A stretch of 64,000 bases of DNA from Adiantum capillus-veneris (GCA_014529385.2 CM043942.1:36172469-36236468), one strand, 5' to 3'; numbered from the stretch's first letter, positions 22,599 through 33,518 are shown. Notes: a model not told the origin generated them from the sequence alone. Translations and numbers: made by a program.

Positions 22599-24727
22599 AA
22601 TCCACAATGGAATTATCCAAGCTCTTATACAAGTGGAGCATGCCATTTAATAATAACATGCCATATAAGGTACGCCCTATGCCTAGGGCCACGCCTGTAA
22701 ACTTTGGACCACCGTCTGGTACACCACCATACGAAATATGGGACCCAAGAGCCGCGCGTATGCCAAGGCCAAGGCCAACTCCCATCTCACATGTGGTTCC
22801 AGGAGCACATACACCCATTATACCTGCTCAAATAGGAGATTTGGCAGCATTTGCTCAAACTATCGATCGCTCTATTGCGGAAAACATGCGTAGTGCACCT
22901 GATAGAGAGCCTAGGAGCAAGGCAATTCAAGTAGCTAAGCTCACACAGAAATTCAGTGGAGACGGAGATGCTAGAAAGCATATGGAAGTCTTTGAACATG
23001 TGTGCGATTCCTTGGAAGAGCACAATGAGCTACATAAGTGTAAAGCTTTGAGTTTGACCCTAAGCGGAAAGGCTGGAGATTGGTATAGAACCTTAAGAGT
23101 AGAAGAGAAAACGATCTACTCTACTCTTAGGAGACTGTTCTTAAAAGAATACATACCAGAGGGAGTACTTTGGGGTGTAGCCTCTCAGCTCCAGAAAGCC
23201 CAACGAGAAGAAGGTGAATCCGTGAGAGACTTCATTAGTCGCCTAAAGAATTTGAATTCTCGATGCAATCCAAACGAGCGATTCAACAACAACCAATTGC
23301 TCGATAGATTCATTAGGGGACTATGACATGAAAGTATCTATAATGGCCTAGTCATTAGAGGTATCACTACTTGGGAAGCAGTCACCATGAATGCAATCCA
23401 ATTGGAGGATAATTTAATGATTGCAGGAGAAAGAGTGTCTGCCGAGCCGAAGTCTAGTAGCTCGCAAGCATCAGGGCATGAGCCAATGAAGATAAAGCCA
23501 ATCGTGAAAGAGCAAAAGATATCTGAGATGACTTTGGCAGATCTCACCAAGGCCATCCAAGAAAGCCTTAGGGGTAATCGTGCTCCACAAAACACTCATA
23601 TGTATCCAAGAAGGGAGCAACAATGGTGCTCAATTTGCTTGGGTCCACGTACTACGAGTGAATGCCCTACTTTCAGAGTAAAGTTTAACGGGACTTGTAA
23701 CGCGTGTGGTAGGTATGGACATCAAGCGAAGGATTGCCTAATGCTTAAACGCATCATGGAAAATAGACCACCTATAGCTTGGGCAGACTCACCTCGAGTT
23801 CCTGCATTGATGCCTACCCCACCCATGGAGCAACAGTTGCCATTACAACACATGGTCCCTAGAACCCAAAATGTGGTCCAAACCACGCCGTTGCCACCTC
23901 CAGTGCTAGGACCGCAACCCCCTCATCCAAGAGTTACACCTATGAACCAAATAGGTTGCGAGTCATCTAGTACTTATGTAGATTGCGAAGAGGACATAGA
24001 CCCTAGTATCACCTATGGAGTCGACATGCTTGAGGAGTGTCCCATGTACTATATGGAAGACCATTGGGGACAAATCAAACCGGTATATCAAGCTACTGCG
24101 CTAGCAACAAGAGGCCAAAACATTAATAGTTTTGCCAGGAGACCACCTCTTCAGTGCTACAAATGTGGTGGACCACATCGAGTACCTGAGTGCCCCATTA
24201 GAATGCAAAAGAATGATGCACTAATGCAAACAAGTCAAGGGAATGCATTGGCAATGCCAATACTCACTTGTAATCGTTGTGGCATAGATCATTTGATCGC
24301 ACAATGTCCTAACAATCCAAACGCACCGAAAATCACACCATTGAACATAATAGAGATTGTTGATGGGACACCACCAACTATAAACATAGCACCAATGAAT
24401 GCACTCACACGGTCGATGCTCCAAAAGCAAAATTACATCCTCGAAGAGAGAGATGCTGCATCCATTGGCCGAGCGAGAAAGAAGAAAACACGAAGAAAGA
24501 AATCCCTTAATGCTTCTAGCTCAAAACCTAGTTCAAAGACTAACATAGGGACAGGAGAGGATCCCGTGTATATGAATGACCCTGAGGATGACTCAGATTC
24601 GATAGAGACCACGGAGACCAAAACTATTACTACAAAGGAAAAAGCCAGTGAGGAGGATCACGAGAGGGAATTACGACGAACACCAAAAGAGTATTCAAAG
24701 TTAAACCACCCAGTTGCGAACCCCTAA
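22599..24727 (+). pseudogene. gag: G1 gag capsid core and three zinc knuckles
   Basis: The frame overlapping from 22,520 carries the retrotransposon gag (capsid) domain at about 22,930-23,320: QKFSGDGDARKHMEVFEHVC, then LSGKAGDWYRTL and an REEGESVRDFISRLKNLNSR block. A TGA at 23,324-23,326, one transition from Arg, interrupts it; the same frame goes on. Cys-rich motifs follow: CSICLGPRTTSECP with CNACGRYGHQAKDC at about 23,630-23,740, CYKCGGPHRVPEC at 24,157, and CNRCGIDHLIAQC at 24,271. These would bind nucleic acid. A basic Lys/Arg segment and an acidic Ser-rich tail end at a TAA (24,725-24,727), also one transition from a sense codon. Confidence 0.85.
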
Positions 24728-27007
24728 GATAAGCCACGAGAGACAAAAAATGAGGATTGCAAGAGAAATATTGGAACCTATCCAAACCCAACAGTGGAAA
24801 TTGAACGAGTCCAACAATTGAGGGGTTTGGTGGAAGAAACTCAACGAGCATTAGAACCTGAACCCAAACATATCCAGATGTCGGACACAGTGTTTCCCAC
24901 ACAAGTTCAACCTCACAAGAACTACAGGCCATTAGCTATACCCAGTATCATTCGGGAAGAGAGTGAGGGTAGGACATCTGAAAGTGGACACACACCTTTC
25001 CTACTAGAGAGATTGTTTGGTGAGGGAATGCCCGACCCCCTTGAGGAAGTGGAGATTCCATCTTCACCATTCTCTTGTCAGGGTCCTACGTCCCACAAGA
25101 TGCCATTAAATGTTTCCAAATTGATGGATTTCATGTCTTCAGAAGTTAGAACCACCATCATGTCCAAACTATATAAAGACCCCGAGCTAGTCTCAGCTCT
25201 TCGAGCCTTCCTCAATGGAGAATTACAGGCCCGATTACCACAGTTTTCACATATGAACAAACCTGACTCGGTAATGAATGATGAGGAACATTTAGCACCA
25301 CCATCTGACCTAGCGGGACATGAATCTGTAATTGAAGTACTCGTTAACAAGTTGGGGCAATACTTTGAAGGTGATGAATCTAATGCTACTCTACCAATCA
25401 CTACTAAAGGATTAACTGTAAAGGGGGTCCTTGACGGTGGTGCGGGAGTCAGCATGGTGACAAAGAGTTGTTGGGAGTCTATGGGGCGACCTCACCTTGA
25501 AGCCACAAGCGTAGTGGTAAAAATGGCTAATGGATCTATTGTTACGCCTATTGGAATGCTAAAGGATCTCAGAATCAAGGTCTTGGGACACAAGGTAAGG
25601 CAAACTTTCATTGTTATGGATTTTTCCAAGCATCCTATGTCATTTGAGATGATCTTAGGGCGTCCATTCATGAGGGAAGCAAAAATGGTGCATGACTGGT
25701 CCAAAAACCACGTCTACTTACAGTTCCAAGACTCTGTCATTCGAGTTGATCTTTTAAGTGGTCGAACGCATCCTCTAGGAAATAAATTCATCATTGATAA
25801 TCGATCAGACACAACAATTCACTCAGCTCCGTTACAGCATTGTTACACGTGTAACGAAGACACGGATATTGGGGAGAACTCTCCTTATATGGATATCCTA
25901 CCCGGAATGGCTGAGTCAGACAATGTCGATTGGGTGCACCTAGCGAAAACTATAGATACATGGGGAGCTAGAGGAACAACCTGGGTAACACCAAATGGGG
26001 AAGAGATACCACACATTACACTAGTAAACATGTTAGGTGTAGCGCATGTAACATCCGATGATAAGAAAGAGGCACACCTACCTGAGAGCGAAACCGATGA
26101 TTCCTCAAAGGCTTCAGGCCAATACACATCAGAAACGGAATCTCAGGGAGAAATGGATTCAGAACCTGAGGAAACATCGAGTGAGCCAAGTATAGAAACT
26201 GAACACTCAAGGCCTAGTACGACCGTCTATGGTAATTTATATGAGAGTGAAGAAGATACAAGCGAAGACCTATCAGGCGAGTCGAGTTCAAACATTTACC
26301 AAAATCAAAACCTTAGCAAGAAACAAAGGTCATATAAGAGACGACGATATCGAGCAAATGTGAGAGCTAGGATAAACAAGGAGAGATCTACTGCAGAATG
26401 GCTTAGCTATCTAGGGGCATGTGATGCTCATCGAAAGCTAGTAGACAATTGGGGTGAACATCTCCAGAGTGTCATGTGGTGCAGCCCGCGACCCATTGAC
26501 CTCGCTCAATTGGAGGTTACAGAGCCGGAATTGAGTCGAACTATAAGAAGACGTCAAAACCGAGAGTTAGCTCAACAACAAAAGGAGGCAGAACTAAAAG
26601 AAAGGTCTCTGTCAGGACAAGAGCCTGCTGACTTACATACGGCTCTTGAACATTTTAAATCTTATACCACGGGGGAGCGAAAGGTTGTGTATGCCAAAGC
26701 CCAACGAATACCTACCAATGGAAGCAGTGGAGTCTATGATGGTCCAGCGATAGTTAAAGAGATAGAATTAGCAGAACCAGGTGAGGAGTCTAAACCAGTC
26801 TTTATTGCTCAAGACCTTACCGAAACTGAAGAGGCTGTACTTAAGGAGCTCCTCAAGGAATACAAGGATATCTTTGCTTGGACATATCATGACATGAAGG
26901 GCGTTCCACCTTCTGTGGTGCAACATACAATTCCCATGATCAACACTGCTAAACCCGTCCAGCAACGACCCTATCCAATGAATCCTAAGTACGCCAAAAT
27001 TGTATGA
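24728..27007 (+). pseudogene. G1 protease (retropepsin) and linker to RT
   Basis: In the same frame as the preceding piece. The retropepsin core spans about 25,400-25,740: VKGVLDGGAGVSMVTKSCWE with the catalytic Asp at 25,433, then VVKMANGSIVTPIGML and FEMILGRPFMREAKMVHDWS. The usual D-T/S-G triad is D-G-G here. A long acidic, low-complexity linker (26,090-26,320) and a basic stretch follow. Next comes EYKDIFAWTYHDMKGVPPSV, the conserved block just before Gypsy RT. A TGA at 27,005-27,007, again one C-to-T change from Arg, stops the frame at the RT threshold. Confidence 0.85.
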
Positions 27008-28381
27008 GAGGAGATTGAAAAACTTATCCAATGTGGATTCATATACCCTATTGAGCACTCAGAATGGGTTTCTCCAATAGTCATTGTGCCAAAAAAGAAT
27101 GGGAAACTAAGAGTGTGCGTGGACCTCAAGAAAGTTAATGCAGCTACTAGGAGAGATCATTATCCCTTGCCATATTCAGAACATGTGCTTGAAAGAGTTG
27201 CGGGCAAGGAAGCTTATAGCTTTTTAGATGGGTACTCTGGTTACAATCAAATCACAATTGCATTAGAGGACCAAGCTAAAACTGCTTGTATCACAGAGTT
27301 TGGAGTGTTTGCATTTCGTGTTATGGCTTTTGGCTTAACGAATGCCCCTACTACATTCCAACGATTAATAAACACTGCGTTTAAAGAATTTCTAAGGGAG
27401 TTTTGTGAAGCTTTCCTAGACGACCTTTGTGTTTATTCTTCTTGGGAGAAGCATTTGTTATATCTACGAAAAATATTTGAAAGGTACAGATTTTATTGCA
27501 TCTCATTGAACCCTTTCAAATGCCAATTTTGGGTTAAGCATGGAGTCATTCTAGGGCATATAGTGTCCAAGAACAGGATATCCACAGATGAGAGTAAGAT
27601 TAAAGCCATTGCCGATTTGCCACCACCTACTAACTATAAAGGAGTTCAAAGATTTATGGGCCATGTTGGTTATTACCGAAGGTTTATTTTAAACTTTGCT
27701 GAGATAGCGCGTCCATTGTACAAGCTTCTTATCGAGTTTCACTGGACGGAAGAATGTCATCAATCTTATGAGTTATTAAAGAAGGCCCTAACAAGTGCTC
27801 CAATCCTGCGAACACCTGATTGGAATGTACCTTTTCATGTGCATATTGATGCATTAAATTTTGCTATTGGGTGTGTTCTAACTCAACCAGGAGAACATAA
27901 ATTGGACTACCCTATTAGCTTTGCAAGTCGCCAATTAAATGATACCAAGATGAACTACACTACTACAGAGAGCGAAGGTCTAGCTATGATTTACGCAATA
28001 AAGAAATTTCGCTATTACCTTCTTGCTACCAAGTTTGTGTTTTATGTGGATCATCAAGCATTGCTATATTTGGTAAACAAGCCGTGTTCCACATGTCAAA
28101 TTACACGATGGTTGTTAATTCTTCTTGAGTTTGACTTCACCGTTGTTGTGAGGCCTGGGAGAAAACATGTCATGGCGGATCATTTATCTCGTATCCCTAA
28201 TGGCGAAGCTCCTACGGGGGTTGATGATGAATTGCCTGATACTCCTTTGTTCATTGTTGAGACAATGCCTGAATGGAGTGAAAAGATTGTTAACTTCTTA
28301 GTTAATGGTTTTCCACCATATAGCTCGAAAATTAATCAAGGAATGCGAACCCTATTGCTTACTGGCTGGAACTCTCTATAA
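27008..28381 (+). pseudogene. G1 reverse transcriptase and RNase H
   Basis: Still in the same frame as gag-pro. RT motifs: WVSPIVIVPKKNGKLRVCVD, LDGYSGYNQI, FGLTNAPTTFQRLI, and the catalytic AFLDDLCVYS near 27,415 with both aspartates present. Then come NPFKCQFWV and ILGHIVS. The connection is GHVGYYRRFI. RNase H runs at about 27,830-28,195 (FHVHIDALNFAIGCVLTQPG, YTTTESEGLAMIYAIKKFRY, YVDHQALLYLV, MADHLSRI), keeping the D-E-D residues. The frame is lost near 28,330 by a frameshift that moves coding into the next frame. The enzymes themselves look nearly intact. Confidence 0.93.
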
Positions 28382-29563
28382 GAGAGGAAAAGATGATGTT
28401 CTTAGACGATGTGCCCGCGAGGATGAGTATTTATATATTCTACAAGAGGCACACATGGACGTAGCTGGTGGTCACTTTTCAGGAAAGTTGATTGCCCGAA
28501 AGATCTTATAGTCAGGCTATTGGTGGCCCACTCTGTTAAGGATGCATCACTTTTTGCAAAGGGATGTGATGAATGCCAACGCTTCAACAAGCCACAAAGA
28601 AGGGATAGGATGCCTCTACATCCCATCAAGGTAACCCAAACATTTGAAAAGTGGGGCTTAGACTTTGTAGGACCGATTAGTCCGGCTGCACGTAACACGC
28701 AATCACGATATATCATTGTGGATACCGACTATGTAACCAAATGGGCTAAAGCAAAAGCAACACGAAAGGCGGATGCAAAAACAACAGCTAAGTTCCTCTT
28801 TGAGAACATTATCACATGTTTTGGATGCCCCTTTGAACTTGTGAGTGACAATGGAACTCATTTTATAAATGAAGTAATAAAAGAACTCACATCAAACTTC
28901 ATGATATCTCACCACAAGTCTACACCCTATTATCCCCAAGCAAATGGCGAAGCTGAGAGTACCAACAAAACTCTCATCTCCATTTTGACAAAGACAGTCG
29001 AGGCTCATCGCACTGATTGGGACCTAAAGCTTACATCAGCTTTATGGGCTTATCGTACTGCGTATAAAGTTGCTATTAATTGCACACCGTTTAAGATGGT
29101 GTATGGCCAAGAAGCAGTTATGCCATGGGAGTTTGTCATTCCTAGTCTTCGAGTAGCTTCTCAAGAAGGTTGGGATGGTAACCCCTTAGTGGAGCGATTA
29201 TATATCCTGGAAAGGCTAGATGAAGAGAGGCAATTAGCTGTGCGAAATGCTCTAGTGGAGAAGGATAGGAGAAAGAAGTGGTTTGATAGCCATTTAAAGG
29301 ATAAAGACATCAAGGTTGGTGATAAAGTTCTTATGTACGGGGTACGTAATGAAAAGAAGAAATTGAAATACGCTGGTAAGGGACCATATCGAGTGTGTGA
29401 AATTACCCCGCAAGGTACCATTCGTGTGGAAACTCTAGATGGAGTTGAAACCATTGGATTCCTTAATGGGAGTAAATTCAAAAGATATTATGATCCTCTA
29501 AGCCAGGAAGAGTTGCAAGCCATCCATCAAAAGAAGGCTGCCAAGGAACAAGCAGAGCTTTAA
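28305..29563 (+). pseudogene. G1 integrase
   Basis: The zinc-binding N-terminus (AGTLYKRGKDDVLRRC, HMDVAGGHFSGKL, then WWPTL and CDECQRF) crosses a TAG at 28,509-28,511 and a further frameshift near 28,540. From 28,520 the core is open: WGLDFVGPISPAA with the first Asp, VSDNGTHF with the second near 28,845, and YYPQANGEAESTNKTL with the Glu near 28,948. This gives a D-D-35-E-type triad, so the catalytic core is complete. The C-terminal part (GDKVLMYGVRN, GKGPYRVCEI) is the usual GPY/F module. There is no chromodomain. The frame ends TAA at 29,561-29,563, and similar coding continues beyond it. Confidence 0.92.
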
Positions 29564-30328
29564 AAAATCCAAGCAAGAGTTGAGGCTCGAAAACGACAAC
29601 AACGTCTTAGACGCCAACGAGAGGCTAATCTGGGAATCACGCAAGCATTTTTCGAGGACACAGATGACGACTCATTAGAATCTGAGCCACCCCTACGATA
29701 CCCAATTGAGCTAAATAGCCCCTATGGGAAAGTACTATACAATGCCTTATTAGATATGGGAGCTAAACACAATTTGTTATCCTATGGATTTTGGTGTCAA
29801 TTAGGGAAACCGACCCTATCCCCGAGTACGATGCAAGTCAAGGGCATTAATAAAAAGAAAACTGCTATTCTTGGAGTCCTTCAGACCCCTGTTGTCTATG
29901 ACAATGGAAGCATAGTGCAGAGGTTTCTAGTCATGCCCGCGGGAGCTATGGAAGGCAACGTAAACCTGGGACGCACGTGGATGTTGGCAACCAAATGCAC
30001 TATTGATTGGGATACTGGTAGTGTCACGACGCGACCACCTACTCTTACCCCTATCATTCAAGCAAAGTCACCTACGTTGCAAACTCTAGCAAAGTTGAAG
30101 GATAGCCAACATTCACAAGCCAAGGTGGTTAACTCGTCTTTGCCGGCTACCCATGAACCTAGCACTTCAACAATTGTAGTTGCAGCAAGCAGTAATATTG
30201 CAAGTACTCAACCTGCACGACCTAAGAGTACATACCAATGGGTCCCCAAGGACTTACTTCCAACTACCTCAACCCTCCCATACATTCCAAGAAAAAATTT
30301 CCCCGGAAAAACCAAGAGCGTGCCCTAG
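29564..30328 (+). CDS. G1 second retropepsin-like domain, 3' of integrase
   Basis: In the integrase frame after the TAA. A charged helix (RVEARKRQQRLRRQREANLG) leads to an Asp-Asp-rich segment. Then comes a domain with retropepsin layout: VLYNALLDMGAKHNLLSYGF near 29,740 (D-M-G where proteases have D-T/S-G), a QRFLVMPAGAMEG middle, and NLGRTWMLATKCTIDWDTGS near 29,965-30,020. The last block parallels ILGRPFM...VHDW of the true protease. Length (about 100 residues) and the spacing between the two landmarks fit a retropepsin fold. G2 has the same domain in the same place. Loss of the T/S suggests a structural rather than catalytic role. Confidence 0.6.
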   Translation, partial: KIQARVEARKRQQRLRRQREANLGITQAFFEDTDDDSLESEPPLRYPIELNSPYGKVLYNALLDMGAKHNLLSYGFWCQLGKPTLSPSTMQVKGINKKKTAILGVLQTPVVYDNGSIVQRFLVMPAGAMEGNVNLGRTWMLATKCTIDWDTGSVTTRPPTLTPIIQAKSPTLQTLAKLKDSQHSQAKVVNSSLPATHEPSTSTIVVAASSNIASTQPARPKSTYQWVPKDLLPTTSTLPYIPRKNFPGKTKSVP

Positions 30329-30815
30329 GAGAGTCAAGACTAAATCACGATGGATTCCAAAACAACTATTAGAAGCCCAAGGCTACTATGATGGAAATGA
30401 GCAAATTTGGGTACCTAAATGTAAAATGTGTCCTTCCCTATCGACAACAAACCCATATGAGTCAAACAGTGTAACGCTAAAGCCAATGGCAGACCGTGGG
30501 AAGGGAAAGATCACAGAATGCTACACACCTAATCCAGAGCTAGTTTGGGCTCCAAGGCAAAACCAATTTATTCCACCTAGCTCAGGAAGGGGGGAGTTCC
30601 ATGAAGCTTCTAGCTCCTTATGTAATACATCCATAGAGGTAAAAGCTTCTACACAGCCTCCATCTATAGTAATGGACCTCCATGAAGCTACAAAAGAATC
30701 CACACCTCCCAGTGTTCAAGAATCACCTGATGAACCACTTCAAGTTCGATCCTGGGAGAGTACCTTACCACCTTTGCAACTTGACGAGGCACCTAGGGTA
30801 ATAGAAAACTACTAG
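30180..30815 (+). CDS. G1 Trp-Val-Pro-Lys motif region
   Basis: Coding shifts to this frame near 30,300. The polypeptide is Pro/Ser/Thr-rich and contains repeated W-V/I-P-K motifs: YQWVPKDLL (30,239, previous frame), SRWIPKQLLEAQGYYDGNEQ (30,351), IWVPKCKM (30,408) and VWAPRQNQF (30,545). The last third is acidic and Pro-rich and ends at TAG 30,813-30,815. No catalytic motif or membrane segment is seen. The same motif series occurs in element L (17.2-18.1 kb) and in G2 (48.2 kb), so it is a conserved lineage feature whose function I do not know. Confidence 0.6.
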   Translation: MQQAVILQVLNLHDLRVHTNGSPRTYFQLPQPSHTFQEKISPEKPRACPRRVKTKSRWIPKQLLEAQGYYDGNEQIWVPKCKMCPSLSTTNPYESNSVTLKPMADRGKGKITECYTPNPELVWAPRQNQFIPPSSGRGEFHEASSSLCNTSIEVKASTQPPSIVMDLHEATKESTPPSVQESPDEPLQVRSWESTLPPLQLDEAPRVIENY

Positions 30816-31133
30816 CAAAAATCCTCACCTATTACCAACTGGAACAATTGGTTTCAAAGGGTGACGACATCATTTCAAACGGTATGATCTACCCAAGGAA
30901 GGGGGGAGTGTTTGTGGACATCCATCATTCACTTGCTTCCCTCTCAACCTTTCTCCCTGACCTCTTAATCTCCAATCTTAGGGAATGTATATATAAATCC
31001 TTATACTCACAAAAACAAGATAAAAAAGTAAAAGAGCAAGAGACATAACACAAATCATAAAAACAAATTATGCACAACAACACGACCCTTGTAATATTTT
31101 CACTCTAACCATCATCTATTTGCGTGTACAGAT
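30816..31133 (+). other. Spacer with candidate 3' splice site before the downstream ORF
   Basis: This non-coding spacer is AT-rich towards its end and finishes TTGCGTGTACAG at 31,120-31,131, a plausible plant 3' splice site three bases before the ATG at 31,134. It holds a G-rich tract (GGAAGGGGGGAG, about 30,897-30,908) resembling a second, internal polypurine tract. Confidence 0.45.
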
Positions 31134-31556
31134 ATGGCTAGTACGCTAGAGTCATCCACTCCTGTCTTGGGTGAGAGGTACCCTCGTTACTTTTCACAAA
31201 TATTTCACATGGTCTTTCCAGTGCTTGCATGTGAATGGGATTTGATAGGTACGCTAGCATGTGAGAGGAATTTTGAGGAGTTAGAGTGGCTGATACGTCT
31301 CTTGACCACATCTGATCCATACTTAGTAGAGAGCGTTTCTCCCATTGCACAAGCCTACCCTTTTGACCAAGATGACTATAGGCGTCTAGTGACCTTCTTA
31401 GTAAACATGGGCACCTATGATGAAGAAGAAAATTTACACGACTACACGGATGGCACATATGGTCTCATGGATGATTACTTTGTTTATCTCGACGACGAGG
31501 ATAGGGGTTTAGCCTTAGGGTTTCCCCCCAATCTCTACAATATCCTATTCCCTTGA
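31134..31556 (+). CDS. G1 downstream accessory ORF, 140 aa, unknown function
   Basis: This is an intact ATG-to-stop frame of 140 codons in the position where some plant Gypsy elements carry an env-like gene. The protein is acidic (clusters such as YDEEENLHDY and YLDDEDRG) with hydrophobic/aromatic helices in the first half (YFSQIFHMVFPVLACEWDLI, FEELEWLIRLL). It has no signal peptide or clear membrane span, so an envelope glycoprotein is unlikely. I recognise no family. It would need a spliced or reinitiated message; a splice acceptor-like AG lies at 31,130-31,131. It remains open although upstream pol has several stops. Confidence 0.55.
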   Translation: MASTLESSTPVLGERYPRYFSQIFHMVFPVLACEWDLIGTLACERNFEELEWLIRLLTTSDPYLVESVSPIAQAYPFDQDDYRRLVTFLVNMGTYDEEENLHDYTDGTYGLMDDYFVYLDDEDRGLALGFPPNLYNILFP

Positions 31557-32917
31557 CTCTCTAGGGGGAGTGCAAATAATTAGGTTAGGGTTCCTTATGT
31601 TTTTTGTTGTGTTCAATAAGTGTTGGTACCTTTTCCCACTAATGTGCCTCCTGGAGGTATTCCTTTTGTTTCCTAGTGTGTACAGGAGCGTGTTGCTATT
31701 GATAGGATTTGGACCTTCATGGAATCTTTATCTCGACTCACTCTTCAAATCAAGCGCAACCATCGACACAAACAGGTGTTTCTTGTCCATTAGCATTGCC
31801 CCTTATCTTTTTTGCATCTATGATTGTCTGCTTTGATTGTGATTGGTAGCCTAATATTCACCGCATTTGCTTCATATCAAACATTTAATTCAATGTAATT
31901 TTTTGTCATAATCACTTGTCTAGGTTTAAAAATCAAGCAGTCCGACTAAGCTAGTTTGACCAAGTTAGGTGTTAGAAATCTTCTCTTAATACCATGGGGA
32001 ATGCCTTCCTAATAATCAATGGTTACTTAGGTTCTTAATCCGATTTAGGCAGAATTGTGTGAAATGTACTAGGGCTTTCTAGTGGGCTTGACCCTATTGA
32101 CCTTTCGCTTAAGTATTATAAAGGGAGTTTACTAGTGTGATGAGCCTGGGGAGGTGTATCAGTGTTATATGACCCCCCAAAGTTACAAAATTAAAATGCT
32201 GAAAATGAACAAACAAAAAATCAAAGTGCCACATTGTAAAATCTTAAGCTGGAAGAGAAATCTCAGCTTGATTTGGTACTTCACTCACATGTATTGCCTA
32301 TGGTACTAGAGCCCTAGAGGTTCCCAGTGTGGGCGCTTTTCCTTGAAAAGCAAAAAACCCAAGGCATACAAAATAAGCACACACATCAAAATTGAATCAC
32401 TGTGAAAAGAATTTGGGGGGTCAAAGAAAAAGTAATCAGTCAGGCGATGATTTCATGAGAAATTCCTTTTATGGTAGCTTAACTACAAGGTCTTCTAGAT
32501 ATAGCCTCTAGTCAGCCCTCGAACATGAATACTTGACTCTCGCGATTAAACAACTTAATTGACCATAGAAAATTAAGAAGCTTACCCATGGTATTAATAT
32601 TCGATCTCTAGTGCCTTTCGACCGTCAAATTAGCGACCCCAGACTTGTTTAATTTTTTACCTTTACATCTGTTTATGCATTTGATTACATTGCAATTTAA
32701 TGTTCATTGCTGACAAATGGTTTGAAATTCTTTTACCAATCAATTTGTCTACCTAAAACTGCATATGCTTTTTAATCACTTATGAGAATGCAATTACTGT
32801 GCCAATGTTGTTTGATTTTGCAGTGACTGAAGAAGGCTAAGGACATTCATCTCAAATTCTCTTCCACCTCGACGAACGAGCTTCAACTCAATAGCTTCCG
32901 AGGACGGAATCTACATC
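31557..32917 (+). other. G1 3' untranslated region
   Basis: About 1.36 kb between the accessory ORF and the polypurine tract. The open frame at 31,570-31,836 is hydrophobic (many Leu/Phe/Tyr) but has no recognisable motif, and its context as coding sequence is weak. No tandem repeats were noticed. Confidence 0.5.
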
Positions 32918-32930
32918 AGGAAGGGGGGCA
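32918..32930 (+). other. G1 polypurine tract
   Basis: AGGAAGGGGGGCA lies immediately before the 3' LTR start. It is the expected plus-strand primer site. Confidence 0.9.
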
Positions 32931-33240
32931 TGTTAACCCTCACAGCTCACGGACACCCCATCACCTACGACGGACGTGTATTATGTATTTGGTAGAGTCA
33001 GGTACCGGGCTTGTCGGACTAATAGGAAAAGGGTAAGAGTGATCGCCGATGAGAGGCGCACTCTAACTAGGACATTCAAGGGATTAGTTGGCTAAGCATG
33101 GGCGCCCAAGTGTGAATGGGGTGAGCTCATATAAAAGCCAACTAAACCTAAAATTCACTCATTCTCTCATTTGTGCAATAGAAGAGTGCTCTTGCTCCAT
33201 CTTCTTCTTCTTCACCTCCTTGTGTGTGTGTGTGTGTGTA

Positions 33241-33278
<38 letters not shown>

Positions 33279-33513
33279 CGATCGAGCATTGCGGCGGCAC
33301 GACGGCGGTGAAGCGGTTGAGCGCGACGTAGCGGCGTCTCCTTCTTCTTCGCGGCAAGGAATCCTCCACGGCAGGAGCATAGAGCGGTGAGTGACACACC
33401 ATTGCCCTCTTTTGAGCTTACTAGTTAAGCTAGTTGTGTGCTTGGAGCCGTCTATGGCTCGCACACAGTGTTAGGCAAGGCCCTTGCTTCGACAGTGCGG
33501 CAAGGAGCGCACA
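32931..33513 (+). repeat. G1 3' LTR
   Basis: The same ends as the 5' LTR. Outside the TG/AG tract (33,221-33,277) and a short CCATCT deletion, I counted about eight single-base differences from the 5' LTR. It is followed by the target-site duplication CCCGT at 33,514-33,518. Confidence 0.95.
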
Positions 33514-33518
33514 CCCGT

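Noticed and set aside
22596-28511. Programmed stop-codon readthrough in gag-pol
   Set aside because: There are too many stops, accompanied by frameshifts in both directions. Each stop is one C-to-T step from a sense codon, so decay is simpler.
31570-31836. Hydrophobic 88-codon frame as an env gene of G1
   Set aside because: Aromatic/Leu-rich but with no signal peptide layout, processing site or conserved context; more likely T-rich untranslated sequence.
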